DNA of 64,000 nucleotides. Origin: Phoronis australis. Taxonomy: Eukaryota > Phoronida > Phoronidae. Below are positions 1-11,560 of this stretch, one piece after another. The stretch is taken from NCBI GenBank assembly GCA_002633005.1, contig NMRA01000252.1, positions 63,672 through 127,671 on the forward strand, given 5' to 3'. Within the stretch, counting starts at the first letter, position 1; each line of letters begins with the position of its first letter. The notes under the pieces are model-generated. The model was not told the origin of the DNA, did not search any database, and saw only the letters and a list, made by a program, of their open reading frames with translations. Both the position numbers and the translations under genes were made by a program.

Positions 1-1023
1 AGTGTAATCAACATTTCATTAGTTTTGTCGAACAATAGACCCTATTCACTCCGACAGGAAGGCGCGTTCCAAAACGAGGCTCGCTACGATCGCTCTGGTG
101 GCCTATCCGCGTAGTTTACTCCGCGTTGCTCGAACAGCTAGAAAAAAAACGGGCACTCTGTTTTACAATCCCTAAGGACGTTGGGATTCGGAAGCATTGG
201 GTCCTTGCCATACGCCGCGACGAAGGAAAATATGTCCGTGTTTTCGAATCATAATTTGTCGCATCTCGGACTGGATGCCGCTATAGCAACGAGGACCGGA
301 GAATCTTCGGCCAGCCAGGCTGTGTTTTCATGACTATGGGTTGAAACGCGATGCATTTTTCTTTACATAAAGGACAGGGCCCTCAATCCCTCAATTTTGG
401 GGCCAAATATCGGCCCAATTTCGCTCTAAAAAATATTGAAAAATCACGAGAAATTCCCGGCCACGAGGCCTAAAGATCCCTTCGTGATAGAAAATTTCTC
501 TCCAACCGTTCAAATCACCTGTGACCACAGAGGTGACGATTTGAAAAGGTACAAAATCATAGGCGCAAGCAAAATAAACCAGCAAAACGTGAAGCGGGGA
601 GGAAACTTGTACTGAGTCGAGCTAGGACCGGTAGCGGACGAGGGGGGGAAACACGTTCCGTTTTATTTTTTTTAGTCCAACGACAGATTTCCTGAGCAAA
701 AGGTATACATCCTCGGCACCCGCAACTTCCGGGCCGCCTGCGTGCATACAATCGCGCTTTGCCCGCTTCTCCGAGGATGTCGCCCCCCTCACTAGGCCTA
801 TATGGTATCCTATCAGCCACTGAAAATGCTACTTCAGAGACAGAGCTATGAGAGCTTGCAAAAGGGCGGGGTGCTATTGATGATCGGGAGGCCAGTAGAG
901 TTTTCACTGACCCGGCACTCGGCGAAACGTTCCCCAGCTCAGCCTAGGCCGCACACACATGAGGCACCTTTCCCCTTGGATATGAACGAGGCCTCTGAAG
1001 AAACATGATAACTATGCTTGTTC
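1..1023. other. intergenic, nothing recognised
   Basis: This stretch is somewhat richer in GC than the rest of the window. Open frames exist on both strands, but none shows a recognisable motif or a supported splice pattern. I see no RNA gene here. Confidence 0.5.
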
Positions 1024-1154
1024 CAGGGGGGATCCAGGACTTGAGTTGGGGGGGGNCCGTCAGAAATTCGCGCTCCTGACTGCCAAATGGAATCTGGGAT
1101 AATTTTAGGGGGGCTGGGGCATAGCCTCTTGGCTCCCCTCTAAATCCGCCACTG
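1024..1154. mobile_element. short G-rich element with CAGNGGCGGAT-like ends
   Basis: The left end reads CAGGGGGGATCC. The right end, reverse-complemented, reads CAGTGGCGGATTTAG. Between them is a G-rich body with a single undetermined base at 1056 in a G run. The ends resemble those of the element at 3554-3709, so the two are probably related non-autonomous DNA-transposon remnants. No coding capacity is visible. Termini like these are common in hAT-type MITEs; that family assignment is an inference. Confidence 0.5.
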
Positions 1155-3553
1155 TGTTCTGTCCAGTTAACTGAAATTGAGCTCTTAAACGAGGTTATGC
1201 TTTGGACGATAGAATTAGGTGTTTTAATTTTAAAATTCAATTCGGTCGAGATTGATATTTGAAAAATGTAACACATGAAATGTAGATGTAATCATTAAAA
1301 CCAAGAAAGCAGAATTGATGGTCATATAATTTTTATTTTCAATTGCGAACCTAGTTTTTTATCGTAATCAAAATATATCTTTAATAACATCAAGTATTAT
1401 TTCAGATCAATGACAAATCAATTGTTAGTCCCGGTAGTGCCTACCTCACCAGGACCCAGGCTATGCTTGAAGTTAATAGGCCTACTCTTGATCAAAAAAT
1501 TTAACTAATTGCACATGACACCAGAATGCTATGAGCCAGCACCGAATATATCTTCAACTCGTCAACAATACGATCAGATGACCTAGTTCGTGTAGAAAGC
1601 ATTTTTATCACGAATTTATTAGAAGAAACGTAACCCTGCATTCAGCATGATACCTAATCCGTAACACTACGATCGCCGCAATTTGGTCATGTTTACTTTT
1701 CATGTTTCGAACCTAGTTTTTCGGAAAAAACCTATATCCTTTCGTCAGACAACTCTTTGGTACATTGACTTGTTCTTTAACTGTATTTTTCTACGTTTCT
1801 GTGGTTAATTATTGACACATTTTTAAGATTAAATATTCAGGTTGGACTCCAAAGACCGGCCATTTAACTCACGCAATGTAAATTTCCGCTTTGCTTATCG
1901 CAGTGAGCCTCGCTTTGGATTTTAATGTCCGCCGCGTGAATAGAGTCTATGTACACTAAACAGGAAGCTGTCAGGAAATATTTGAAATACTTTGTCCACA
2001 CCGGTTCTGGACAGTTTTTGATATCAAAGAACCAAATTTGTGAACCGTAAGTTATGATAGATAAATATCAGTTATAAAATAATTACAATGCTAGGTAATA
2101 AACCCGGCTACACTTCACTGAAGCCGACTTCATTGAGGCCACTGACGTCAGTGCCAGTAATACTAGAGTCCAAACTTCGGCGAAAACACAAGTCTCATGT
2201 ATTTGTTTCCATTTCGGATAGCCAATCTTTTTGAATTTGTTTTCATCCCCGAACCTTGCAATAATCAAACAATAGATGGAGCTGTTGCTGTAGTTTATGC
2301 AAAGTGCTTGCACCGTTGCCAAATCTTCTGCTTACAATAAATTCATTACATTGGAAAAACATTTCGGAAAAATATGCAATGTGACAACTGTTTTTACAAC
2401 ACAATCTTGATTAATTCGTTTAAATTTATTTTAATCATTTAAATAACAATGGACTAAGCGTGCTACCTTTTCGTGCCCCAGTTGAACATTGAAATAGATT
2501 TGTCAAAACATCTGGTGTTTGAACACGAAATTTTAATTTTTAATTCATAGATAATAACACTTTCATAATTTTGTCATGTACACATTTAGTTAATAAAGAC
2601 GGCCAGAACAATTACCGGGGACAATTTAAAAAGCCGAGGAAAATCCAAGAAAGCAAAGTATAATCGTCCGCTCTTCCTAGAAAAGCATTTCTCCTCTGAT
2701 GATCAGAGAACAATATTTGATCAACAGTTGATCTTTTTTGACGAGAACCCGACCATCGTGTAAGCATGTTATTTAATATTTTTGTAAACACTGTGATTGT
2801 GATACTCATGAAAGAAATGAATTAGTAATTGTTTACGTTGACGGTTGAAATTTCTTTATCAAGTAGTGTAATAATACCGTAGCATCATGACTTGGGGTAA
2901 CAGCTGTTTCGGTAATTTTGTTGAAGAACTTTGTAGCCACGATGACAAAAATGAGCATTATTACGACATTTGTGAAATTGTACCGTCTATCCCCTGTGCT
3001 TTTATATCATTCGTCAACTCCTTCACGACGAATAATACGCTACATTTTGTTATTTCAGTATACGGTACAATTACAGTTATGGTCAGCGTGACAATTACTC
3101 ACGACATCATCATGCTTAGCAAATGAATAATGTTTTTACTATTTGGCGTTAATGAGATATGGTTAAAATGCAATTCGCTTTATTTTGGAGAAATGTCGTT
3201 TTTATTAATATTCCCCGTGAATAACTTAAGGTCAGACCGGGGTCTCTTAATGCATTTTGGAGGTTCCGAATTTTGTTAACTTTTTCTTTTTCTTTTTCTT
3301 TTGCTGAACACGTTGGTTTAAACACTTTACTTGCAAATAAATTCCTGCAAGAAAAGCATTAGTACTGATCCTTCGAAATTCTCGTAAGAGTATTTTTATT
3401 GGGTTTCATTGCAGACATTTCATTAGCCCATAAATCGGATTGTTGCATGTGCACGCTGTAATCGTTTTGCGGGTGTGTGTACATTCTCAGGTGACTTCCT
3501 GCATGTGTGTACACATCTTCATAACACTTTATAAGAGTATCAACGCAATCGTT
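1155..3553. other. AT-rich intergenic, nothing recognised
   Basis: This is AT-rich sequence without a supported gene. A 79-codon open frame at 2887-3126 (+) has no recognisable motif, so I do not call it a gene. Confidence 0.5.
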
Positions 3554-3709
3554 CAGAGGCGGATCTAGAATACCATAAGGGGAAGTCCAACAGTTGTCTC
3601 GTATTGAAGACTGAAGAGGTACATAGCTCCGAATGGGGGTTTCCCCTTGCGTCTAGGGGGAAATTTTGTTTTCCCTCTGAAAACAAGCCCCTTTCTAAAT
3701 TTGCCTATG
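3554..3709. mobile_element. MITE-like element, imperfect terminal inverted repeats
   Basis: The left end, CAGAGGCGGATCTAGAA, is matched imperfectly by the reverse complement of the right end, CATAGGCAAATTTAGAA. Both ends run into G-rich or C-rich stretches. The total is about 156 bp with no open frame. The end sequence is like that of the element at 1024-1154 and like many hAT-type non-autonomous elements. I could not define a clean 8-bp target duplication; only CGTT is shared by the two flanks. Confidence 0.55.
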
Positions 3710-5070
3710 CCGTTCACTAGAATTCGTACACCCAATGCAAGATAAAAGCAGGTTTGTCGTCATTCAATTTTCCGTGAAAGTTATCGCTAGATGTGGGATC
3801 ATTTCTATCGGTATCTGAGGCGTGATTGTCCACAAGGGTTATCTCCGCGCGTGGTTCACCGAACTTCAGTAATACTCCATGTTAAAAGCCAATGTTATGG
3901 TGTAATACACAGTCATTTTCAAGAATTTCAAAGTCCTTTATATTTTCTTATACTTCATTTGACATAGTAGCTTCTATCAGGCTGCAACATCGTACTGAAA
4001 CAAATGTCAATTTTCTTACCCTGCCTCTCCCCCACTGACCATTTTGCGCATGCGTAGCCAGTCATGTGTATAACTGAATTAAAGCCATTGCCAATGCATC
4101 AGAAGTATTTTTGGCGTCTTGTGAAATTCGCTCTCTGTTAAAAGTATTTGCAGTATACCAGTCGTCCATCGGCGTATTTGTTGAGCTATCACACACTATA
4201 TAATCATGTAAACTAGACGTACGTACATTTACATCACCCGTTAAAAATAAATAGCACTGGGATGTTGATGCATCAAATTTAGAATGGTTTTTCCAAAAAT
4301 AATCTCACCATTGTCTTCCTGGGAATACATTGTATGCTCGAGATTCATCATTGGTGGCAGGTAAGTGGCAATAAATATTACGTCAGTGTCTCAATGAAAC
4401 AAACCTTTATCCAGCAAAAGTGGCACAGTAAGATAAAGTTGCAAATAATATTCTGAGAATGTTTTTCTCAAAGAATTCTTAACAGCTACTATAGTGCCCC
4501 CTGGTGCACGTCCACATTTGCTAAGTAGATAAATCAAGTGTGCTCAGGATATAGCTGCGAGTAAACATCTACTTCGATCCAAGACTCCAATAATGCAGAA
4601 TCTCACATATTCCAATGTGTCTATGATGAAACTACCCCCCCCTGATTAACTCAGAAGCGCCAGTGATTAAAATCTTACATATTGTTGAATGAAGTCATAT
4701 TTCAGGGATATATTTATCAACGGTTTTCAACCATGTCAATTCATAAACTCGCAAATCACCTTTAATTGTTTCTTCCCACCCTATTCTATTTGATTCATAC
4801 TCTGCATGCTTCATGTGCGAGAGTTTAAGCTTTTAATCTTTGTAGGACGCTTATTTTCTTTATTTTTGTATTTTATGTATTTATTTATTCATGTAACTTC
4901 ACTATATTGCGTTTGACTTTTTATGTGTATGTCATCTAATTGCTCACTCAAATCAGTATCGGAGTCCTTAGATCATGATATAGTTCTTCAGGAAGTCTTT
5001 GATTACACTTAATAAAGAACCAATTTTTTCCAAGTTTAGTACATTTATAACTGTCTTTCCAGTGCTGCAT
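3710..5070. other. AT-rich intergenic, nothing recognised
   Basis: No supported gene, RNA gene or repeat was seen between the MITE-like element and the 25-bp minisatellite. Confidence 0.5.
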
Positions 5071-5675
5071 TCAACCAAGTTATAATGTTGTGACCAAGTG
5101 CACTTTATAATGTTATAACCAAGTGCAGGATAGAGTATTATACCCAAGTGCACCTTATAGTATTATGACCAAGTGCACGTTATAATGTTATGACAAAGTG
5201 GATATTATAATGTCATAACCAAGTGCACGTCATAATATTATAATTTCATAACCACGTGCACGTTATAATGTCATAACCAAGTGCACGTTATAATGCTATA
5301 ACCAAGTGCACGTTATAATGTTATAACCAAGTGCACGTTGTAATGTTATAACCAAGTGCACGTTAAAATGTTATAACCAATTGCACGTTATAATGTTATA
5401 ACCAAGTGCACGTTATAATGTTACAACCAAGTGCACGTTGTAATATTATAACCAAATGGATATCATAACCAAGTGCACGTTAAATGTTATAGCTAAGTGT
5501 ACGTTACAATGTTACAACCAAGTGCACGTTGTAATATTATAACCAAATGGATGTCATAACCAAGTGCACGTTAAATGTTATAACTAAGTGCACGTTATAA
5601 TGTTACAACCAAGTGCACGTTGTAATATTATAACCAAATGGATGTCATAATGTTATAACCAAGTGTATGTTATAG
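5071..5675. repeat. 25-bp minisatellite with about 90-bp higher-order repeats
   Basis: The core unit is ACCAAGTGCACGTTATAATG plus TTATA, 25 bp. Regular copies are spaced exactly 25 bp apart at 5281, 5306 and 5331. Towards the right end (about 5421-5660) a block of several diverged monomers, including an ATGGAT variant, recurs three times with a period of about 90 bp. Confidence 0.9.
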
Positions 5676-8600
5676 TCCCACGCATCGTCAATATACATGT
5701 AACTCATGCCGAAATCGCAAACTTCAACGTCGCTATAAAAGCATGTTCTCGTTAAATCCTCGACTTTCTTCATAGGCGTGTTTGCTCTTCCAATGAAATG
5801 TATTCGCCTTCTTATTATTTCTTTGAATTAAAACTGGTTTCAGTATGTCGAATGGAATTCTCCTGATGGTCAAATTGCATCGAGAGCTGAAATTTACCCG
5901 CAATTACAAATAACTTAATGGGGCGTGGTTTGAAGTAATAATGTTGCCTGGTCTGAAATAATAATGCCGGGTCAGTTCTTCAAACATAGAAATAATTTCA
6001 TATCTGAGAACGGAACAAGATGGGACAGACTTTATAACAGATTTACTTGAATAATACGTGCGCACGTTTCCACTTCCAAGATTCGATTCAAATTAAATTA
6101 CCACACTTTAAATAGTAGTCAATTTTCCATAGCCGAGTTTCAATTTAAATCTAAACATAGAGTTAGGATCTTTTATTTTTAAATTTGAAATTGCACCAAT
6201 CGCAACGTTTTAATTCTAAACATTAGTCTGATTGGTGGAAGGTTATTTATCATTCGCTACCGTGGCAGATTGAGTTTATTTTCCAACGGGACGTCTACTC
6301 ATCCGCCATCAGAAACTTCACGTTTTCGTGGGCGGAGCTAGTGTCTCATCAATTAGTTTCTGTTCTAGTTTGAGCAGTTCCGTCAATACGGATGTTGAAC
6401 GCATTTTGTTTGGCAGCTAATCACAGCAATGTTATGATCTAAAACCTTGAATCTTTGTGATTACTATTTTTAATTTAGATCTGGAAAGCAACATTGGAAC
6501 AGTCATTGTTTCGATTTTCGGAATTCAATTTTATTTAAGCCTTCAACATTGACCATCAAAATATTTATTTTCAAATTTATATTGGACATTGGAATTTCAA
6601 AATTTTATTAAGTGTTCTAGGCTTCAACATTCAATTGGGCTTATGATAGAAAGCGTGGGTTTTTGTCCCTTTAAACTGAAATATACACGTTTCAAGTTCG
6701 TGTCAGTGAACCTCCCCATTTAATATCAATCAGTGAACTTATTCAATAGTTCACGGTTTTACCATACATAATTTGTTAAGCTAACTCGCCTTATTATAAA
6801 CAGAAACAAAAAGAAAAAAAACAAGACAAAGCGTTCCACCCGAACATGGAGAAAAATAATAGTTTTTAAAGGTGGTGCTTCATTGGGCTTACTGAGGGTG
6901 CCGGATTGTAAGTCTCTACTGGAAGAGACCTCTGGTGGAGATCGTCAATGTTCTTTAAAGTCTTTCTCTCACGCGTTGTTAACCCTCATTACATGGTTAG
7001 AAGATGTTATAAGGATCCAAGAAGTACCTACCCCATAACTAATACACGATCCGTACTCGAAAACAGTTTAAATGAACGCGGCACTCACGATTCACCCGAA
7101 GAAACACCGCCATTTTGAACTTGCCGCGAACCCGGAAGTACAATTCATTCAGGAACCCAGGCCGAGAAAACGCCGTCAGTGCGACTGGAGCAGTGCCTGT
7201 ACTGTTACCAGCCAGCAAACGGGGATAAAAAAAATCGACAGCGCACCTTAATTTTGATAAAATCAAACTACGGACAATTTTATGGAATTTGCTGAAGAAA
7301 TGTGGCGAATAAATTTTGACAGAAATTATTTTGCCAGACTCGGGACCGCAGCCTATCGGACCCGGTGCGGATCGAGACCAGACACTGGCGAACGGTAAAT
7401 GCATGCGGTTGCAAGCTGTTTTGTCGAAGTAAAATGGTCAAATGATAAATGCTGCATATATTCAAGGGTAGTTTCAGACACTTGCATGAAATTACGGGCT
7501 GGTTAGTCCTGTGTCACACTGCCGCGGCAGACCTTAGTTAGCCTCAGTCACCAGCTACCAGTGAAGACTATAGTCAAAATACAGCTTGTTAGTAGGCCTA
7601 GACAGCTTTGCGCCAAGACTACCCTTAGGCCTAACTGGTCGCTGGCCACAAACACAAAAAACACGAAAATTGAACAAAGTTTCTTTTTTGTAGCAACGTT
7701 TGTCAAAATGTATCAACGTTAAATCTTCACAAATTACAAAGTAGCCGATTGAACATGCCTTTCAGTTCAGCAAAAGTCGACATTGTAGGTGCCGCCAGAA
7801 ATGAGACGAAGTCCAACGGGAATTGTGAGCACATTTATCACTTAATGAGTAACAACTGCGAGGCTGAAATTTGGTGAACACTGTTAAATCGTGCAGAATA
7901 GTAAGTAAAGATATGTCTAACTAAATTTCACCGTAATTTGTTGGCGAAAACAATTTACACAAAGTTTTAAACTCGTAACTTATCCCGCTGTCCTCCAATA
8001 TGGCCGACGCGATCCAAACAAAGTGACCCAAATTTCGCCACAAAACTTGCAATAACTTTACAGTGCTTGCCCCGATTTTGATACTTTTTCGATTTTTACT
8101 GAGTAGAATGTACTACCTTTCCGATGATAGTAAAGTACTTTTTCAAAACGAGGAAAAAATAAAACCGAAAAAAAATTGGTTCGACCCATATTGGTTCCTA
8201 GGTTCGACCCGCCTACGTAAGGAACTAAACACCAATGCTATTTTAACATACTAAGTACGCGTAACATTCCAAAAAAATCAACGACCACTAACTACAAACT
8301 ATAAATACACTACATATGCAAACGAATCACGATATATTACTAATAAAACAAAATAATGAAGACTTTTCGAGCAAGCCATAGCACATTCAGTTACAAGGAA
8401 AAAATGGCGGCGTTCAGGACAAGTTCCTGAACTGATGAGCCGGAAATGTGGGTACGGAAATAACCGATGACAACCGGTAATCATACGCTCAGAGAGAAGG
8501 GTCAAATACTGTTAAAAAATCGCTTTTGGCAAGAAAGGCGAAAAGAATATAAAGAAAGGGTGTCAAAAATAAGAATTTATGTAGTAAGTATTTTCGGATA

Positions 8601-8738
8601 CTAGAACCACATGGGCAGTTTGCAACAAGGACTTTAACGTCACGAGCTTTCTTTTAAAACGAATTCCCATCTGATGAATCCAAGTGGCCATGCTAATACG
8701 AATATTTCGTAATAATTCGGAGGTAGCAGCTTCCTTAC

Positions 8739-8829
8739 CAATATGCACATTTTTGGCCGCTTTACTACTCTTTTCTGCTTTCGTCTTTCTTCTCACAATT
8801 CTAGCATCCACGTTCCTGCTGCGGTCCAT
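8739..8829 (-). CDS. possible first coding exon of an unidentified minus-strand gene (weak)
   Basis: On the minus strand an ATG at 8829 sits in a strong start context (AAGATGG). It opens a frame of 30 codons that is very rich in Lys, Arg, Glu and Ala, beginning MDRSRNVDARIV. It then meets a good splice donor (ATTG followed by GTAAGG) with gt at 8738-8737. The charged composition and the combination of good Kozak and donor sequences are what make it notable. I could not find a following exon at lower coordinates and recognise no family. It may be chance. Confidence 0.18.
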
Positions 8830-10288
8830 CTTCTGGTAAAATTACTTTTTGGCCTCGAAGTTCTGGCATTCACAATAAAAATATGCACATGTTGCATGCC
8901 TTCCATGCATTCAACTCGTTGGCGCCAAATATTGTCCCGTGAAAACGGAAGATGCGTCGTGTTCAAGACCATTTATGCTCACCAAGTAACGCTTCACTTC
9001 TGTTGGCCGGCGGTATCTTGGGTTCCGCTGCCAAAATTTTTAGGTGAAAACTGCAAATGATGCGTGTGACTGCCGTCACGCAATAACAAAATAATTGTGC
9101 CCCAGCTTTTAGTGTCACAATGAGGAAAGCTGATGTGAGCACGCAAGTCCTCAAGTTGAGCTTGCCTATTTTTCAATTTTATCTACCTGTAAAATGCTTT
9201 ACTATCTGTTCCAACAATCCTCCAGACAACATAATTAGCCGTACAACGTAGAGTACACAGTCGAATTCATTTCGCCGCCGTAGATTACGTTTGTTGAGTA
9301 TCGGTAGAGGGCGCCAAATGACTGCAATGCCCGACTGACATTTGTAAATCGCGTATGGGGTGTTGACTACCTGGAGTTTTACAAACTGATGAACGCCTTA
9401 TCCACGTTCTATGCCTGAATTGTCTTAAATTATTTTAAAACCCTCGTTCAACTTGAGGGTAAAGATATGGTTCAGTGCAACTGTTTTTTAAACAATAATT
9501 TCCCCTTTACTGTAAATTTCCATTTATGAACTGTCTCAGTCTCGTTTGAAGGAACATTATCGGTTTTCCGACCTAAAAATACATTTTTAGGATGAATTGT
9601 AAGGTGGAGTAGACAAAACAACAACATCCATTGTGTTTTTATGATTTTATTACGCATCGCAATTCTCGCCGTTGTCCGTCATACATTCGTTGAAATCATC
9701 TCCGGTGCTTTGCCAATCAATACGTTGTAAAAAATACTTTACCATTTAACTCCGCCTTCAAACAATTGTGAGATTCCTGGTTCGATTACGAGCTGATTGT
9801 GAATTCTGACAATGTTTCTTTAAAATACATGCCACGCCTTTTTGTTGCTTTATGTTTTCATTGACCCGATTGCTTACGCATATATTTGTTTGTGGTATAA
9901 GTTACACGTTAGGACTCAATAGACGCATCGAGAAAAACGTTTTAGAGCAGGTTTTTGTTGAGCTGAAAAATTGGCGTTTAACGATTTTTTCTACCATTCT
10001 ATTACAGTTTGAATGTTGCCTCCAAAATGGCGCAGCTTAGCGACTTTAATTGTTTGCAAGAAACTGTTTTATTAAGTATAAAGAATATCTTAATTGTTTT
10101 CATATTCACTTTTTTCTAAGTTCATTTTATTTACTTGTTTTTTAAAGTTTAATTTGGTTTTGTATACTTATAACTGTTACAAATATTCTGTCGTGGACAA
10201 GATAAAATAAATTTATATCAACCACTTTTTATGTGATAATTAATGTTGTGGCAATTTTTATTGTCAACGATAGTTCTTAATCGTAAAG

Positions 10289-10410
10289 GATCATCCTTAG
10301 AACCATCGTCACCGTCGTTGTCATCGCCATCACCACCATACGTCAATCGTCTACGTCATCATAAGAAATATCCTCGTTATCGTCATCATATCATCACCAT
10401 GACCATCACA
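10289..10410. repeat. degenerate CAT/CAC-rich simple repeat
   Basis: Imperfect runs of ATC, CAT and CACC triplets form a decayed trinucleotide microsatellite. No protein feature can be supported. Confidence 0.6.
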
Positions 10411-11057
10411 TGTCCGACGTCGCCCTCATCAGTCGTCACTATTATGAAATGTGTTATAAAGTCAACATCAGAATTACAATTTCCAGTTTAAAAACATGTG
10501 ATCGCCAATATGTAAAAGACAAATTCTGTCCGCCGACGTCTACCCGTTATTAATATCTCCTCGGCGTCTCATTCACTTATCAGAAATACAACAAGCAATC
10601 AACAAAGGAATCCAATTTTGTCTGAAAAACAATCTTAAAAGGCAAATGTATATTAGAAACGCTGTGGCATAAATTAATTTTCGATAGTACTCGCCGTCGG
10701 TTGTTTGTTTTATTTTCGCGTGGCGAGTAGTTCTGCGTTTGATTTGTTCTGTTAATTTTATGTCAACTTGAACTAACTGTGCACACGCTGCGTGCTTGAT
10801 TATATTTTGTAGCCGGATTTGCGGCACACGAGTAGGAAAGTTTAGAAACAAGTTTAGTCAGGATACATGTATATCGTGATATTCTACATGTTGTTAAGCT
10901 ATTGCACTTAAGTCAACGTACAACCTGTGAATGAGACTTTACTTTCATTCTGGAGATTGTGCATAACAATTACTTCATTATAAGGTTAAGGTCACTCATC
11001 AAATTCGGTAGTCCTCACTCCAAAACTGCCGTGGTAGGAACGCTTACACAAAATAAC

Positions 11058-11313
11058 AAGTTTCTAGACTACACACTTTGGCGTTGCGATTAGTTAAATT
11101 TTTAAACGAAACTAATTAAATCATGAAAGCATATTTTTATGTTTGTGACGTATGTATGGGTGCGTGTGTTTATTTTTCTACGTTTTTGTACTGTGAAATA
11201 TTTTGTTCAAATAAATGTGAGTGTGAAAAAAAGTTTCTAGACTACACACTTAGGCGTTGTGATTAGTGATTTTTTTAAGCGAATCTAATGAAAAACTGAA
11301 AGCATGTTTTTGA
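11058..11313. repeat. direct pair of about 85-bp repeats
   Basis: The sequence starting AAGTTTCTAGACTACACACT at 11058 recurs at 11231, and the similarity extends about 85 bp through GAAAGCAT. The offset is 173 bp, and the copies differ by point changes and small gaps. This is a local duplication. Confidence 0.75.
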
Positions 11314-11533
11314 GTTTTCCATTTTGACACTTGTGTCTTCAAATATTCGTCCCAGGTGGCCATGTAGTTTGCCAAAGGGTCGAGTGGGAGCGTTTCTTCG
11401 GATCTTTTTACCATTGTGCGCATGTCCACGATCATTTCAGAAACGGCGGAGGTCAAAGTATTTCGTCGTGGAAATATTAGACCTACTGATTGTACTTGAC
11501 AGTGAAGAATTTACCAAAAGTTCTGTCTTAATG

Positions 11534-11560
11534 ATGGTAGTAGTAGTAGTAGTTGTTGTA
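11534..11560. repeat. GTA trinucleotide microsatellite
   Basis: Short run of GTA units followed by GTT units. Confidence 0.85.

Noticed and set aside
557-907. 116-codon open frame on the minus strand near the left edge
   Set aside because: Locally GC-rich sequence lowers stop frequency. No domain, no good start context and no splice support, and it overlaps open frames on the other strand.
7039-7465. Open frames of 61 and 121 codons on the minus strand in a GC-richer patch
   Set aside because: Overlapping frames with no recognisable motif. More like a decayed repeat or regulatory patch than a gene.
11250-11480. Coding-like minus-strand stretch containing MIVDMRTMVKRSEETLPLDP and YMATWDEYLKTQVSKW
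   Set aside because: The residue mix looks protein-like, but no family is recognised, no good splice sites frame it, and it overlaps a local duplicated sequence. It may be a pseudogene fragment, too weak to call.
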